Shown here: one piece after another, positions 24,643 through 33,700 of the stretch
Position numbering within the stretch: the first letter of the stretch is position 1
Layout: the number at the start of each line of letters is the position of its first letter
Assembly (NCBI RefSeq): GCF_008042045.1
Contig: NZ_RDBP01000029.1
Span: 88,034 to 140,705, forward strand
DNA from: Streptomyces sp. T39
Lineage (GTDB): Bacteria > Actinomycetota > Actinomycetes > Streptomycetales > Streptomycetaceae
Direction: 5' to 3'
DNA length: 52,672 bases
The notes under the pieces: model-generated
Told to the model about the DNA's origin: nothing
Database searches by the model: none
Seen by the model: only the letters and a program-made list of their open reading frames with translations
Position numbers and translations under genes: made by a program

Positions 24643-25296
24643 ATGGGCAAGGAGGACGGGCGAAAGAGGGTCACCAGCGGCGCGGGCACCAAGGGCATGC
24701 CCCGCAGGGAGCGCGAGCTGCTGATCCTCGAAGCGGGGGCGGAGGAGTTCGGCGCCAAGGGGTACGCGCGCGGTTCGACGGCGGCGGTGGCCGCGCGGGC
24801 GGGGATCAGCAAGCCCATGATCTACGAGTACTTCGGGTCCCGGGACGGCCTCTACCTGGCCTGCCTGGACCGGGCGGGATCCCGGCTCGTCGCGGCCGTG
24901 GCCTCGGCCCAGGACGGCTCACCGGACGCCGCGCGTGCCACGCGCACCATGGAGGCGATCTTCCGGGCGCTCGAATCCCGTATGCGCGACTGGGAGCTGG
25001 TCCACGACACCACGCTGCCCGAAGGCGGCGACCTGCACACGGCGGCCGTCGTCCACCGGCGGGAGCTGAGCCGCATGGGAGCGGTCGGAGTGGCCGAGGT
25101 CCTCGGCGCCGCCGCGGTCACCGAGCCGCTCGACGCCGATCTCGCCACGCACCTCTGGTACGGGACGGTGGGCGCCGCGATCCGCTGGTGGCGGCATCAC
25201 CCCGAGCAGTCCGCCGACGAGATGGCCGCACGCTTCGGGCGGGTCGCCGGAGCCCTTCTCGCACCGGCCGGGGGCGGATCGCCGTCGGCGGGGTGA
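24643..25296 (+). CDS. TetR/AcrR-family transcriptional regulator
   Basis: The 217-residue protein has a TetR helix-turn-helix (about 20-75: ILEAGAEEFGAKGYARGSTAAVAARAG, then ISKPMIYEYFGSRDGLYLAC) and a C-terminal helical ligand domain that ends WWRHHPEQSADEMAARF. It should repress the divergent FAD oxidase until a ligand binds. The ATG at 24643 has a -10-like TAGGAT six bases upstream and no clear ribosome site, so it is probably read from a leaderless or near-leaderless mRNA. Confidence 0.9.
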   Translation: MGKEDGRKRVTSGAGTKGMPRRERELLILEAGAEEFGAKGYARGSTAAVAARAGISKPMIYEYFGSRDGLYLACLDRAGSRLVAAVASAQDGSPDAARATRTMEAIFRALESRMRDWELVHDTTLPEGGDLHTAAVVHRRELSRMGAVGVAEVLGAAAVTEPLDADLATHLWYGTVGAAIRWWRHHPEQSADEMAARFGRVAGALLAPAGGGSPSAG

Positions 25297-25499
25297 GCGG
25301 CATCCCGGCACCGGGCGTCCGGCCGGCCCCCACCGCCGATCGGTCAGCCGCTGCGGTGGAGGGCGTCCGTGGCGCAGGGCGGGCCCGGCGAGGAGCGTGC
25401 CGGGGCCGCCCAGCGCCGCGGACGCCCACGCACTCGGCAGCTGAGCCGAAGGCCGGGTGGAGGGCCACCACTCGTATGACCCACGTCACAGATGATTCC

Positions 25500-25526
25500 T
25501 GTCAGACTTCGCGGCGCTGTCCCGTC
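25500..25526 (+). promoter_or_regulatory. ECF41-type promoter upstream of the FAD oxidoreductase
   Basis: TGTCAGA (25500-25506), a 16-bp spacer, and CGTC (25523-25526) match the ECF41 consensus I recall (TGTCACA, about 16 bp, CGTC) with one change. It lies 37 bp before the oxidoreductase start codon, and an ECF41-type sigma gene is next downstream. Confidence 0.7.
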
Positions 25527-25563
25527 AAGTCACCGGAAGCAAGCGACTCGACAGGAGCGGGAC

Positions 25564-26760
25564 ATGAAGCATCGCATCGTCGTCCTCGGTGCCGGCTACG
25601 CCGGGGCCCACGTGGCCGGGTCCCTGGCCCGCCGGCTGTCCCCGGGGGACGTCGGGATCACCGTCGTCAACGCCGAGCCGGACTTCGTCCAGCGGCTGCG
25701 GCTGCACCAGCTCGCGGCCGGTCAGGAGATCGAGGCTCCGCGGCTCGCCGACGTCTTCGCGGGCACGGGGATACGGCTGCGCCTGGCCCGGGTCACCGCC
25801 GTCGACCCCGAACGCCGGGCCGTCACCGTGGCCGACGCCGCCGGCGGCGGGGAGATCGGTTACGACACGCTGGTCCATGCCCTCGGCAGCCACGGGGCCG
25901 ACCACGGCGTCCCCGGCGTGGCCGAGCACGCCTTCGACGTCGCCGGCCGGCCGTCGGCGCGGCGTCTGCGCGAGCGCCTGGACGTTCTGAGCAGGCGGGA
26001 CGAGGGGGGCAGTGTGCTGGTCGTCGGCGACGGGCTGACCGGGATCGAGACCGCCACCGAGATCGCCGAGTCCCGGCCCCGCCTGTCGGTGACGCTGGCC
26101 GCCCGCGGGGAACTGGGTGCCAGGCTCTCCGCCGGGGCCCGCGGCCACCTGCGCCTGACCTGCGGCCGCCTCGGCATCACGGTGCTGGAGAACACCGCCG
26201 TCGCGGCCGTCGAAGCGACGCGAGCGCTGTGCGCCGACGGCACCGTCCTGGCCTCGGACGCCACCGTGTGGACGGCCGGGTTCGCCGTCGGCGACATCGC
26301 CCGCGTCGCCGGGCTGGAGGTCACCGAGGACGGGCGGATCGTCGTCGAACGCACCATGCGGTCGGTCTCGCACCCGGACGTCTACGCCGTCGGCGACAGC
26401 GCCCACGCCGTGGGCGACAACGGCCTGCCGCTTCCGATGTCCTGCGCCACGGCCGGCTACACCGGCCGACGGGCCACGGACGCGATCGTGGGACGCCTGA
26501 CCGGCCGCGAGACCGCGGACAGCAAGCTGGAGTACCTGGGCAACCACATCAGTCTCGGGCGGCGGGACGGGATCCTGCAGATGGTCGACGGCGAAGGGCG
26601 GGCGAAGCCGACGTACATCGGCGGGCGGAAGGCCGCGCGCATCAAGGCGGGCGTCCTCGCGATGTCGCTGTGGGCCACCTCGCACCCGACCTTCGGTCTG
26701 CCCAGGCGCAGGCACCGCCTGACCGCCGTCGCGCCTGTGTCCGCCGGGGCGGTCGTATGA
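25564..26760 (+). CDS. NAD(P)/FAD-dependent oxidoreductase (NDH-2-like)
   Basis: The 398-residue pyridine-nucleotide-disulphide-type flavoprotein has an FAD Rossmann motif at the start (VVLGAGYAGAHVAG, residues 5-18), a second nucleotide motif (VLVVGDGLTGIETATE near 154) and the FAD-binding VYAVGDSAHA near 275. It resembles NADH dehydrogenase-like and carotenoid/quinone oxidoreductases; no redox Cys pair is present. ATG 25564 has AGGAGCGGG upstream. It is probably the target and partner of the ECF41 sigma gene 184 bp downstream, since ECF41 genes usually adjoin an oxidoreductase, epimerase or carboxymuconolactone-decarboxylase-type gene. Confidence 0.88.
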   Translation: MKHRIVVLGAGYAGAHVAGSLARRLSPGDVGITVVNAEPDFVQRLRLHQLAAGQEIEAPRLADVFAGTGIRLRLARVTAVDPERRAVTVADAAGGGEIGYDTLVHALGSHGADHGVPGVAEHAFDVAGRPSARRLRERLDVLSRRDEGGSVLVVGDGLTGIETATEIAESRPRLSVTLAARGELGARLSAGARGHLRLTCGRLGITVLENTAVAAVEATRALCADGTVLASDATVWTAGFAVGDIARVAGLEVTEDGRIVVERTMRSVSHPDVYAVGDSAHAVGDNGLPLPMSCATAGYTGRRATDAIVGRLTGRETADSKLEYLGNHISLGRRDGILQMVDGEGRAKPTYIGGRKAARIKAGVLAMSLWATSHPTFGLPRRRHRLTAVAPVSAGAVV

Positions 26761-26944
26761 CCCGCCGTCCGCGCCGCGCCCCGCGGTGTCCCGGGTCCGG
26801 GCGTCACCCGGCGCGTGGTCGTCGCCGGCGCGCCCACCGCGGCACGCGCCCGCCGCCTGACACGGCGCACCCGACGGCCTTCCGGCGACCCGTGCCGTGA
26901 GACATCCGCATCCTCCCCATCCGAGCGCACCTGAGGTGGTCCGC

Positions 26945-27898
26945 GTGGACAGCACCGCCACTGACCGTTTCGACACCGGCCGGTTCGAGGCCGGCCGGAA
27001 CAGGCTGGCCTCCCTCGCGTACCGGCTGCTGGGCTCCGCCACCGACGCCGAGGACGCCGTGCAGGACGCGTTCCTGCGCTGGCAGGCCGCCGACCGCCGG
27101 CGGATCGAGGAGCCGGAGGCGTGGCTGACCAAGGTCGTCACCAACCTGTGCCTCGACCGGCTGCGCTCCGCACGGACCCGCCGCGAACGCACCGTCGGCG
27201 CCTGGCTGCCCGAACCCCTCCTCGACGGCGACCCGATGCTCGGTCCGGCCGACACCTTCGAGCAGCGCGAATCGGTCTCCCTGGCCGTGCTGATGCTCAT
27301 GGAACGCCTCTCACCCGTGGAACGGGCCGTCTACGTCCTGCGCGAGGCGTTCGCCCACGGCCACGCCGAGATCGGGGAGATCCTCGGCATCACCGAGTCC
27401 GCGAGTCAGCAGCACCTCCACCGGGCCCGGCGCCGCATCGGCGCCGGGCGCCGCCCGGGCGGCCGTGCCGACCCCGCATCGGCCCGCGGCATCGTCGAGG
27501 AGTTCCTCGCCGCAGCCTCCTCCGGCCGCACCGAACGCCTGGTGGCACTGCTCACCGACGACGCGACCGCGATCTCCGACGGCGCCGGCCTGGCCGCGAA
27601 GCTGCTCCGGTTCGACACACCGCAGCGCATCGCCTCCGTCGTACGGGCCGGTTTCACACCCACGCCGGCGAAGCGGCGGCTCGCCGGCGGCACGCCCGCC
27701 CTCCACTACGCGGTCGTCAACGGCGCCCCCGCCATCCTCTTCGTGCCGGGCGACCGCGTCGTCGGCGCGGTGACGTTCGACATCGCCGGCGGCAGGATCG
27801 CCACCGTGCGCGGGATCGCCGCCCCCGCCCGTCTCGTCCGCCTCGCCGGCGCCTGGCGGCAGCACGAACCGGAGGCGCCGCTCGTCGCCGAGTGGTGA
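26945..27898 (+). CDS. sigJ: ECF41-group sigma factor (SigJ-like) with SnoaL-type C-terminal domain
   Basis: The 317-residue protein has sigma-2 (RLASLAYRLLGSATDAEDAVQDAFLRW family pattern, EAWLTKVVTNLCLDRLRSAR), the linker motif WLPEPL characteristic of ECF41, sigma-4 (LSPVERAVYVLREAFAHGHAEIGEILGITESASQQHLHRARRR) and an NTF2/SnoaL-like C-terminal domain (about 190-310) that modulates activity in place of an anti-sigma factor. GTG 26945 has GAGG seven bases upstream; the frame is open to 26897. The matching promoter element before the upstream oxidoreductase gene supports the group call. Confidence 0.9.
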   Translation: MDSTATDRFDTGRFEAGRNRLASLAYRLLGSATDAEDAVQDAFLRWQAADRRRIEEPEAWLTKVVTNLCLDRLRSARTRRERTVGAWLPEPLLDGDPMLGPADTFEQRESVSLAVLMLMERLSPVERAVYVLREAFAHGHAEIGEILGITESASQQHLHRARRRIGAGRRPGGRADPASARGIVEEFLAAASSGRTERLVALLTDDATAISDGAGLAAKLLRFDTPQRIASVVRAGFTPTPAKRRLAGGTPALHYAVVNGAPAILFVPGDRVVGAVTFDIAGGRIATVRGIAAPARLVRLAGAWRQHEPEAPLVAEW

Positions 27899-27922
27899 AC
27901 GCGGCGCCGGCCGCGGCCCGTT

Positions 27923-27954
27923 CGGTGCCGGCGTCACGAAGGGTCCCGGCACCG
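27923..27954. terminator. Hairpin between convergent sigJ-like and GAD genes
   Basis: CGGTGCCGG (27923-27931) pairs with CCGGCACCG (27946-27954) across a 14-nt loop, in the 67-bp gap between the two convergent stops. Confidence 0.7.
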
Positions 27955-27965
27955 GCGTCCGCGCG

Positions 27966-29330
27966 TCAGTAGCCGGTGCCGGCCTTGACCCGGGCCCGCT
28001 CGGCTTCGTGGGCCGAGCCCTTGTCGTCCAGGGTGCGGCACGCGTCCTCGATGTCCTGGCTCAGGCGGTCGACCTGCTCCCTGCTCAGGGTCTCCTTGAC
28101 CAGGGCTCGCAGGATCTTCACGCGCTGCGCGTCGGGCGGGAGCGTGTAGGCGGGGACCATCCAGCCCCGCTCGGCGGAGAGCTGCCAGGCGATGTCGGAC
28201 TCGTCGTAGGCGTGCTTGCCGGCGAGACGGAAGGCGACCAGCGGAAGCTGTTCGAGATCGCTGCCGATCACTTCGAAGCGGCCGCTGCCGCTCAGGTTGT
28301 CCGCCAGGGCGCGGGCGTTCTCCTGCATCATCTTCATGACGTAGGTGTAGCCCTGCCGGCCGAGCCGTACGAAGTTGTAGTACTGGGCGAGCACCATCGA
28401 GGCACCGGTGGAGAAGTTCAGCGTGAACGTCGCGTCCCTCTTGCCCAGGTAGTTCTCGTAGAACACGAGGTCCTCGGCGAGGTCGGACTCCTCGCGGAAG
28501 ACCAGCCAGCCGATTCCCGGATAGACCAGGCCGTACTTGTGTCCGGAGACGTTGATCGAACGGACCTGTTCCAGCCGGAAGTCCCATGGCGAGTCCGGGT
28601 AGAGGAAGGGCCACACGAAGGCCCCGCTGGCACCGTCGACATGGATCGGGATGTCGAGGTCCCGCTTTCGGCGGATGTCCCGCAGCAGTGTGTCGATCCC
28701 GACCACGTCGTCCTTGTGACCGGTGAAGGTGGTGCCGAGGACGGCGACGACCCCGATCGTGTTCTCGTCGAGGTGCGGCTCCACGTCCTCCGGGCCGATC
28801 GTGTACTTGCCCTCGGACAGCGGCACGATGCGCGGTTCCACGTCGAAGTAGCGGCAGAACTTCTCCCAGACCACGTGCACGTCCCCGCCGAAGACCAGAT
28901 TCGGCCGGTCGGCCGGCAGGTTGGCCGCCTGCCGGCGTTCGCGCCACTTCCACTTCAGCGACAGGGCTCCGAGCATGATCGCCTCGGACGAGCCCTGGGT
29001 GCGGCATCCGGTCGTTCTGCCCGGAGCGTGGAAGAGGTCGGCGAGCATGCGCACGCACCGCTGCTCGATCTCGGCCGAGATGGGGTATTCCGCGTGATCG
29101 ATGAAGTTGCGGTGGAGGTTCTCGGCGATGAGGCGCTGCGCCTCCGGCTCCATCCATGTGGTGACGAAGGTGGCGAGGTTGCGCTGCGGGTCGCCCTCCA
29201 TGGCGAGATCCACGTCCACGAGCCGCATCGCGTCCGTGGCGGACATGCCTCCCTCGGGAAAGGCGTCCGAGGGAGCGGGCGCGGTCAGGAATCGGTTGCC
29301 GAAAAGGGCCGCGTCGTCGCGCTTGGTCAT
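27966..29330 (-). CDS. gadB: Glutamate decarboxylase
   Basis: The 454-residue PLP enzyme has the family's landmarks: TTWMEPEAQRLIAENLHRNFIDHAEYP, TQGSSEAIMLGALSLKW, the HVDGASGAFVWPF block, and the PLP-binding Lys in NVSGHKYGLVYPG near 265. It converts glutamate to 4-aminobutyrate with consumption of a proton, serving acid resistance or GABA supply. Length is typical of GadA/B. ATG 29330 begins MTKRDDAALFGNRFL, a normal family start, but no ribosome site is seen. No GadC antiporter is nearby. The 286 bp upstream (29331-29616) holds nothing recognisable. Confidence 0.95.
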   Translation of the reverse strand: MTKRDDAALFGNRFLTAPAPSDAFPEGGMSATDAMRLVDVDLAMEGDPQRNLATFVTTWMEPEAQRLIAENLHRNFIDHAEYPISAEIEQRCVRMLADLFHAPGRTTGCRTQGSSEAIMLGALSLKWKWRERRQAANLPADRPNLVFGGDVHVVWEKFCRYFDVEPRIVPLSEGKYTIGPEDVEPHLDENTIGVVAVLGTTFTGHKDDVVGIDTLLRDIRRKRDLDIPIHVDGASGAFVWPFLYPDSPWDFRLEQVRSINVSGHKYGLVYPGIGWLVFREESDLAEDLVFYENYLGKRDATFTLNFSTGASMVLAQYYNFVRLGRQGYTYVMKMMQENARALADNLSGSGRFEVIGSDLEQLPLVAFRLAGKHAYDESDIAWQLSAERGWMVPAYTLPPDAQRVKILRALVKETLSREQVDRLSQDIEDACRTLDDKGSAHEAERARVKAGTGY

Positions 29331-29616
29331 ACGGCGATTCAAACAGCGTCCGCGCCGCCCGGATGAGGGACACGCCGCGGCCGAGCGGCGGGACGCCGCT
29401 CGCGCAGGTGGGCCCGCGCGGCGGTCCCGCCCACGGCACCGCGGCGCGTCACCCGGCGCGCCGCACGGGGGCGGGCCCGCTCGCCCCGGACGTCTCACCA
29501 GTCCCCGGACGAGGAGCGGGTGGTCCTCCCCGTCACGTCCGGCCTCCGAGGGGCGGACCAGCCACCCGTCTTCCGCTCCTTCGGCCCGGGCCGGAGGCAC
29601 GGGAGCCCGCTCCCGG

Positions 29617-30606
29617 TCACACGGGCTCCGTCCAGCCGTGACGGACGGCGTGGGCGCCCAGCTGCATCCGGGTCCGCACACCTGCCACGTCCATGAGGCG
29701 GCGCAGGCGCCGGTGCAGCGTGCGGGGCGACAGCCCGAGTTGGGCCGCGGTGGTCAGGTCCGTGAGGCCGGCCAGGAGCAGTGTGAGGATCTGCCGGTCG
29801 AGGTCGCTCGGCCCCTCCTCGCCGCGTTCGGCGGCGATCTCCCCCGCGCCGGCGCCCGGCAGCTCCAGCGGGCGGGCCGCGCGCCACACCGTCTCGAACA
29901 GCGCGTCCAGCGCTTCGAGCAGGCCGCTGCGGTGCAGCAGCACGGCCCCGGGCTCCCCGGCCGGTGTGACCGCGAGCGGGACGAGGCCGAGGTCGGCGTC
30001 GGCCAGCACGAGTTTCATCGGCACCTGGTCGGCGACCCGCAACTGCACCCCGTTGCGCAGCGAGTCCATCGCGTCGTGGACGATGCCCGGCTCCGCCAGC
30101 ACGGCCCGGTCCAGTACGGCCCGGAAGCGGACTCCCCGGCCGAGAGCCATGGGCTCGGCCGTGTTCTCGTCGGGAGGCAGGGCGACGAACGGCGCGGTGA
30201 TGAAGGAGCGGACCTCCGTGCGGGCCGCCTGCTGCACCTGGAGGAAGCGATGGCGGATGGCGTCGACACCCGTGACGACCTCGATCAGATCGCTGATGCT
30301 GCTCCCGGTCATGGCCGCCCGGTGCTCCTCGGCGAAGCTCGCGAGGGCCTGTTCGGCCGTCCGCAGCCCGTCCCGGCGCTGGCTGATGAGGGCTCCCAGT
30401 GCCACCGCCGGCGGCGCGGCGGTGAAATCGCCGTCGGGCGAGCCGGTCACCAGCCCCCAGCCCACCAGCCGGGTCAACGCCCCCTCGACGCGGGGCACCG
30501 GCACTGCGAGCGCGCCGGCGAGCAGGGGGGCGGGGGAGCCCGGCCGTCCGAGCAGCGCCCGGTAGACGCGCTCGTCATCGGCTCCGAGGCCCAGGACATC
30601 CAGCAT
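29617..30606 (-). CDS. TrmB-like / LuxR-C-terminal transcriptional regulator
   Basis: The 329-residue protein has an N-terminal winged-helix region (LGLGADDERVYRALLGRPGS, then LTRLVGWGLVTGSPDG), a central sensor domain, and a C-terminal LuxR-type helix-turn-helix (DRQILTLLLAGLTDLTTAAQLGLSPRTLHRRLRRLMDVAGVRTRMQLG). This arrangement is frequent in Streptomyces, often beside secreted proteases. ATG 30606 has GGAGGAG about 12 bases upstream. It lies downstream of the S8 peptidase on the same strand, separated by a hairpin. It may act on the CTTGCC-rich repeats in the peptidase promoter; that link is inferred. Confidence 0.85.
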   Translation of the reverse strand: MLDVLGLGADDERVYRALLGRPGSPAPLLAGALAVPVPRVEGALTRLVGWGLVTGSPDGDFTAAPPAVALGALISQRRDGLRTAEQALASFAEEHRAAMTGSSISDLIEVVTGVDAIRHRFLQVQQAARTEVRSFITAPFVALPPDENTAEPMALGRGVRFRAVLDRAVLAEPGIVHDAMDSLRNGVQLRVADQVPMKLVLADADLGLVPLAVTPAGEPGAVLLHRSGLLEALDALFETVWRAARPLELPGAGAGEIAAERGEEGPSDLDRQILTLLLAGLTDLTTAAQLGLSPRTLHRRLRRLMDVAGVRTRMQLGAHAVRHGWTEPV

Positions 30607-30702
30607 CGGCGACCGACTCTCCTCCGTTTGCCGCAGCGGGGAGAGTATGCGCCATGGCGGCAGACCCCCGGAAGTCCCTGGTGGGGGAGGTGCCGACGGG
30701 AA

Positions 30703-30732
30703 GGGCCCCGGGGCGTCGCCGCCCCGGGGCCC
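30703..30732 (-). terminator. Hairpin after the S8 peptidase gene
   Basis: GGGCCCCGGGGCG (30703-30715) pairs perfectly with CGCCCCGGGGCCC (30720-30732) across a TCGC loop, 11 bp after the peptidase stop. Confidence 0.85.
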
Positions 30733-30743
30733 GTCGGTGCGGT

Positions 30744-33700
30744 TCATCGCAGACCGTACGCCCGGATGATCTCGTTCTCGACGCCGAAGCCGCTGTCCGT
30801 CGCGGCACTCGCGCGCAGCGAGACGAAACCACCGGCCTTCGGCGTCCTGAACACCCCGGTCCAGGAGCCGTCGCCGGCCTTCGCCAGGGTCACCTTCCGC
30901 CAGGTGGCGCCGTCGTCGTACGAGACGTCCAGCGTCACCCGGGTGACGGTGCCCGGCACGGTGCCGCGGCCCATCGACACCGGCGAGAGCGCGATCCGCT
31001 GGGTCGCGTTCGTCCTGAGGTCGCCCCGCAGGTCCGTCTCCAGCCGGTAGTCCAGGTTCAGCACCGGGAACGGCTCGAAGGAGTCCGAGTCGACGGTGCC
31101 GGAGCGGAAGGCCCACTCCGTGTGGGTGCGCGTGGACAGCCGGAAGAGGTCGCCGGGCCGCTCCACGTCGAGCACGGCGCGGTAGGGGAGGTCGCCCGGC
31201 GGGACCTCCTCCCACTGCATGTCTCCGCTGACCGGGTTGTCGTGGATCAGTGTGTCGCCCTGGTAGATCCGCAGGTGGGAGGGGGTCTCGCCCCAGGGCA
31301 GGTAGCCGCCCAGCCGCATGGTGCCGCTGGCGGAGGCCCAGGCCTGCACGTTCCACGTCATGTGGTTCTGCCAGCGGGAGTTGTACACGCCGAAGGACTC
31401 GCTCTGCGCGGGCCGGGTCGCCGGAGCGAACCAGTCCAGCCGGGTGGTGCTGCCCTTCGCGTAGGTGTTGTCGCCCGACACCATCGACCACGGCAGGGCC
31501 GTGTCGACGCCCTGTGTGTGGAACTCCCGCCAGACCTGGCCCGGCGTCACCCACTCGGTGCGGGTGCCCGGGTGCTGTTCGCGCTCGGGGAGGTTGAACG
31601 ACGGGCTGAGGGTGAAGTCGGACCGGTAGCCCTCCGCGGCACGGGTACCCGCGGCCGCGTAGTAGCGGGCGTCGATCCGGGCGAGGTCGGCCCGGGACGG
31701 CTTGTAGACGAGCGCGCGGTCCGGCACCCGGCCGGGGTAGTCGCGGGTCAGGTCGTAGACGAACGGCGTGTGCTCGGTCTGCTCGACCGTCAGCCGCAGG
31801 ACACCGGCCCTGGCCACGGCGACCAGGGTCCTGCCCGCGTCGCGGTGGACGGCGGCGACCGGGACGGCCGACTCCCCGACGTACTCCATCAGCGGGCCGA
31901 CACCGTCGTTGACCACGATCAGCGCCTTCGCCCCGGCCTCGGCCGCGGCCTCGGCGCGCTCCTGCGGCGAGACGGCGTCGCTGCGCTCGACGACCGCGAC
32001 CCTGCCCTCGGCCTTCGTCCTCGCGTACGCCGCCGCCGAGCCGTCGCCCGCGTACACGACGCCCAGCGTGTCCCTGGCGGTGCCCAGGGCACTGCCCGCC
32101 TGCACCCGCGCGTCGAAGCGGAGCAGTCCGCCCAACGCGCTCAGCGCGAGCTGCGGTTCGCCCTTGCGCCAGCGGGTGGTCAGGATGAACTCGCCCCGCT
32201 CCATGGTCTCGGTCGGCGCGACGTAGACGTCGTCGTACGTGGGCGGCAGCACGTAGGCGCTGCGGTAGTCCAGGTACGGGTCGTGTCCCGCGTAGTGGAC
32301 GTTGAAGTCGACCTTCCGCTGACGGTCCTCGGTGCGCTGCGGCGCCTCGGTCTCCAGGAGACGAGCCTTGCTCGCGTCGAGCACGACCTCGGCCGACCCG
32401 CCCTCCAGGACGGTCTCCGGGTCGACCAGCACGGCCAGACCCGAGCGGTCCGCCTTCTCTCCGGCGACATCGAGGTATCCCGCCACCGTGTACAGACCGG
32501 GTGCCATGCGCATGGTCGTCGAGCCCTCGACGTAGACCGACCACGGCCAGACGTCACCGGCCAGGTTGATGCCGACCCAGCCGGAGGCGGGCTTGCCGTC
32601 GCGGCCGACGAGCGTGATGTTCAGGTCGTATCGCTCCTCCTCCCTGAGCAGCGCCACGGACGTGCGGGTCACCCGCTGCCCGGTGGCGGCGTCGGTGGCG
32701 ACGACGTATCCGGCGTGCCGGCCCGCGGAGGCGGTCCGCGGGTCACCGGTCACCGGCACGGCGGCGATGCCGCCCGCGGGGACGGTCACCGAGGAGGCCC
32801 CCAGCGTGAAGGGCCCCTCGCCGCCGGTGAGCGCCAGGTCCAGGGTGACGTCCGCGGAACCGGTGTTGGTGAACGTCAGATCCTTCGTGACGGCCACGTC
32901 GCCCGGCTCGTGCGGCCAGGTGTGGTTGCCGAAGAAGAGCGATCCGGTGGCACGGACCGAGGTGCGCACGGCGGCGGCCACGTCGAGCCGGCCGGTGCCG
33001 ACCTCGTACGGCGAGTACCCGCCGTCCAGGCCCTTCGCGGTGCTCGTCAGATGCTCCTTGAGCTGCGCGCCGGTCCAGTCCGGGTGCTGCTGGGCCAGGA
33101 CCGCCGCCGCGCCGGCCACGTGCGGGGTGGCCATCGAGGTGCCGCTGATCGTGCGGTACGGGCCCTCGCCGCCGTCGGTCATCTCCTGCGAGCGGGCCGC
33201 GGTGATGTCCACGCCGGGGGCGGCGATGTCCGGCTTCATGCCGCCGGACACGGCCAGCGGGCCGGTGCTGGAGAAGGACGCGAGCCGGTCCTCCTTGTCC
33301 GTGGCGGCCACGGTCAGTGCCGAGGCCGCGGCCCCCGGGGCGGAGATGCTCTCGGGGCCCGCGTTGCCCGCGGCGACGACGAACAGCGTGCCGTACCGCT
33401 CCGAGAGCGCGTCGACGGTCTGCGACATCGGGTCGCTGCCGTCGGTCGGGTAGGAGTCACCGAGGCTCATGTTGACCACGTCCGCGCCGGATTCGGCGGC
33501 CCACTGCATGCCGGCCATGACCCACGAGTCCTGACCGGAGCCCTCCGCGCCGCCGAGCACCTTGCCGACGAACAGGTCGGCGCCGGGCGCGACGCCCTTG
33601 TGGTCGCCTCCCGACGCGGCGCCCGAGCCGACGATCGTGCCCGCCACGTGTGTGCCGTGGCCGTTGACGTCGGTGACGCCCTCGCCCGGCACGAAGCTGG

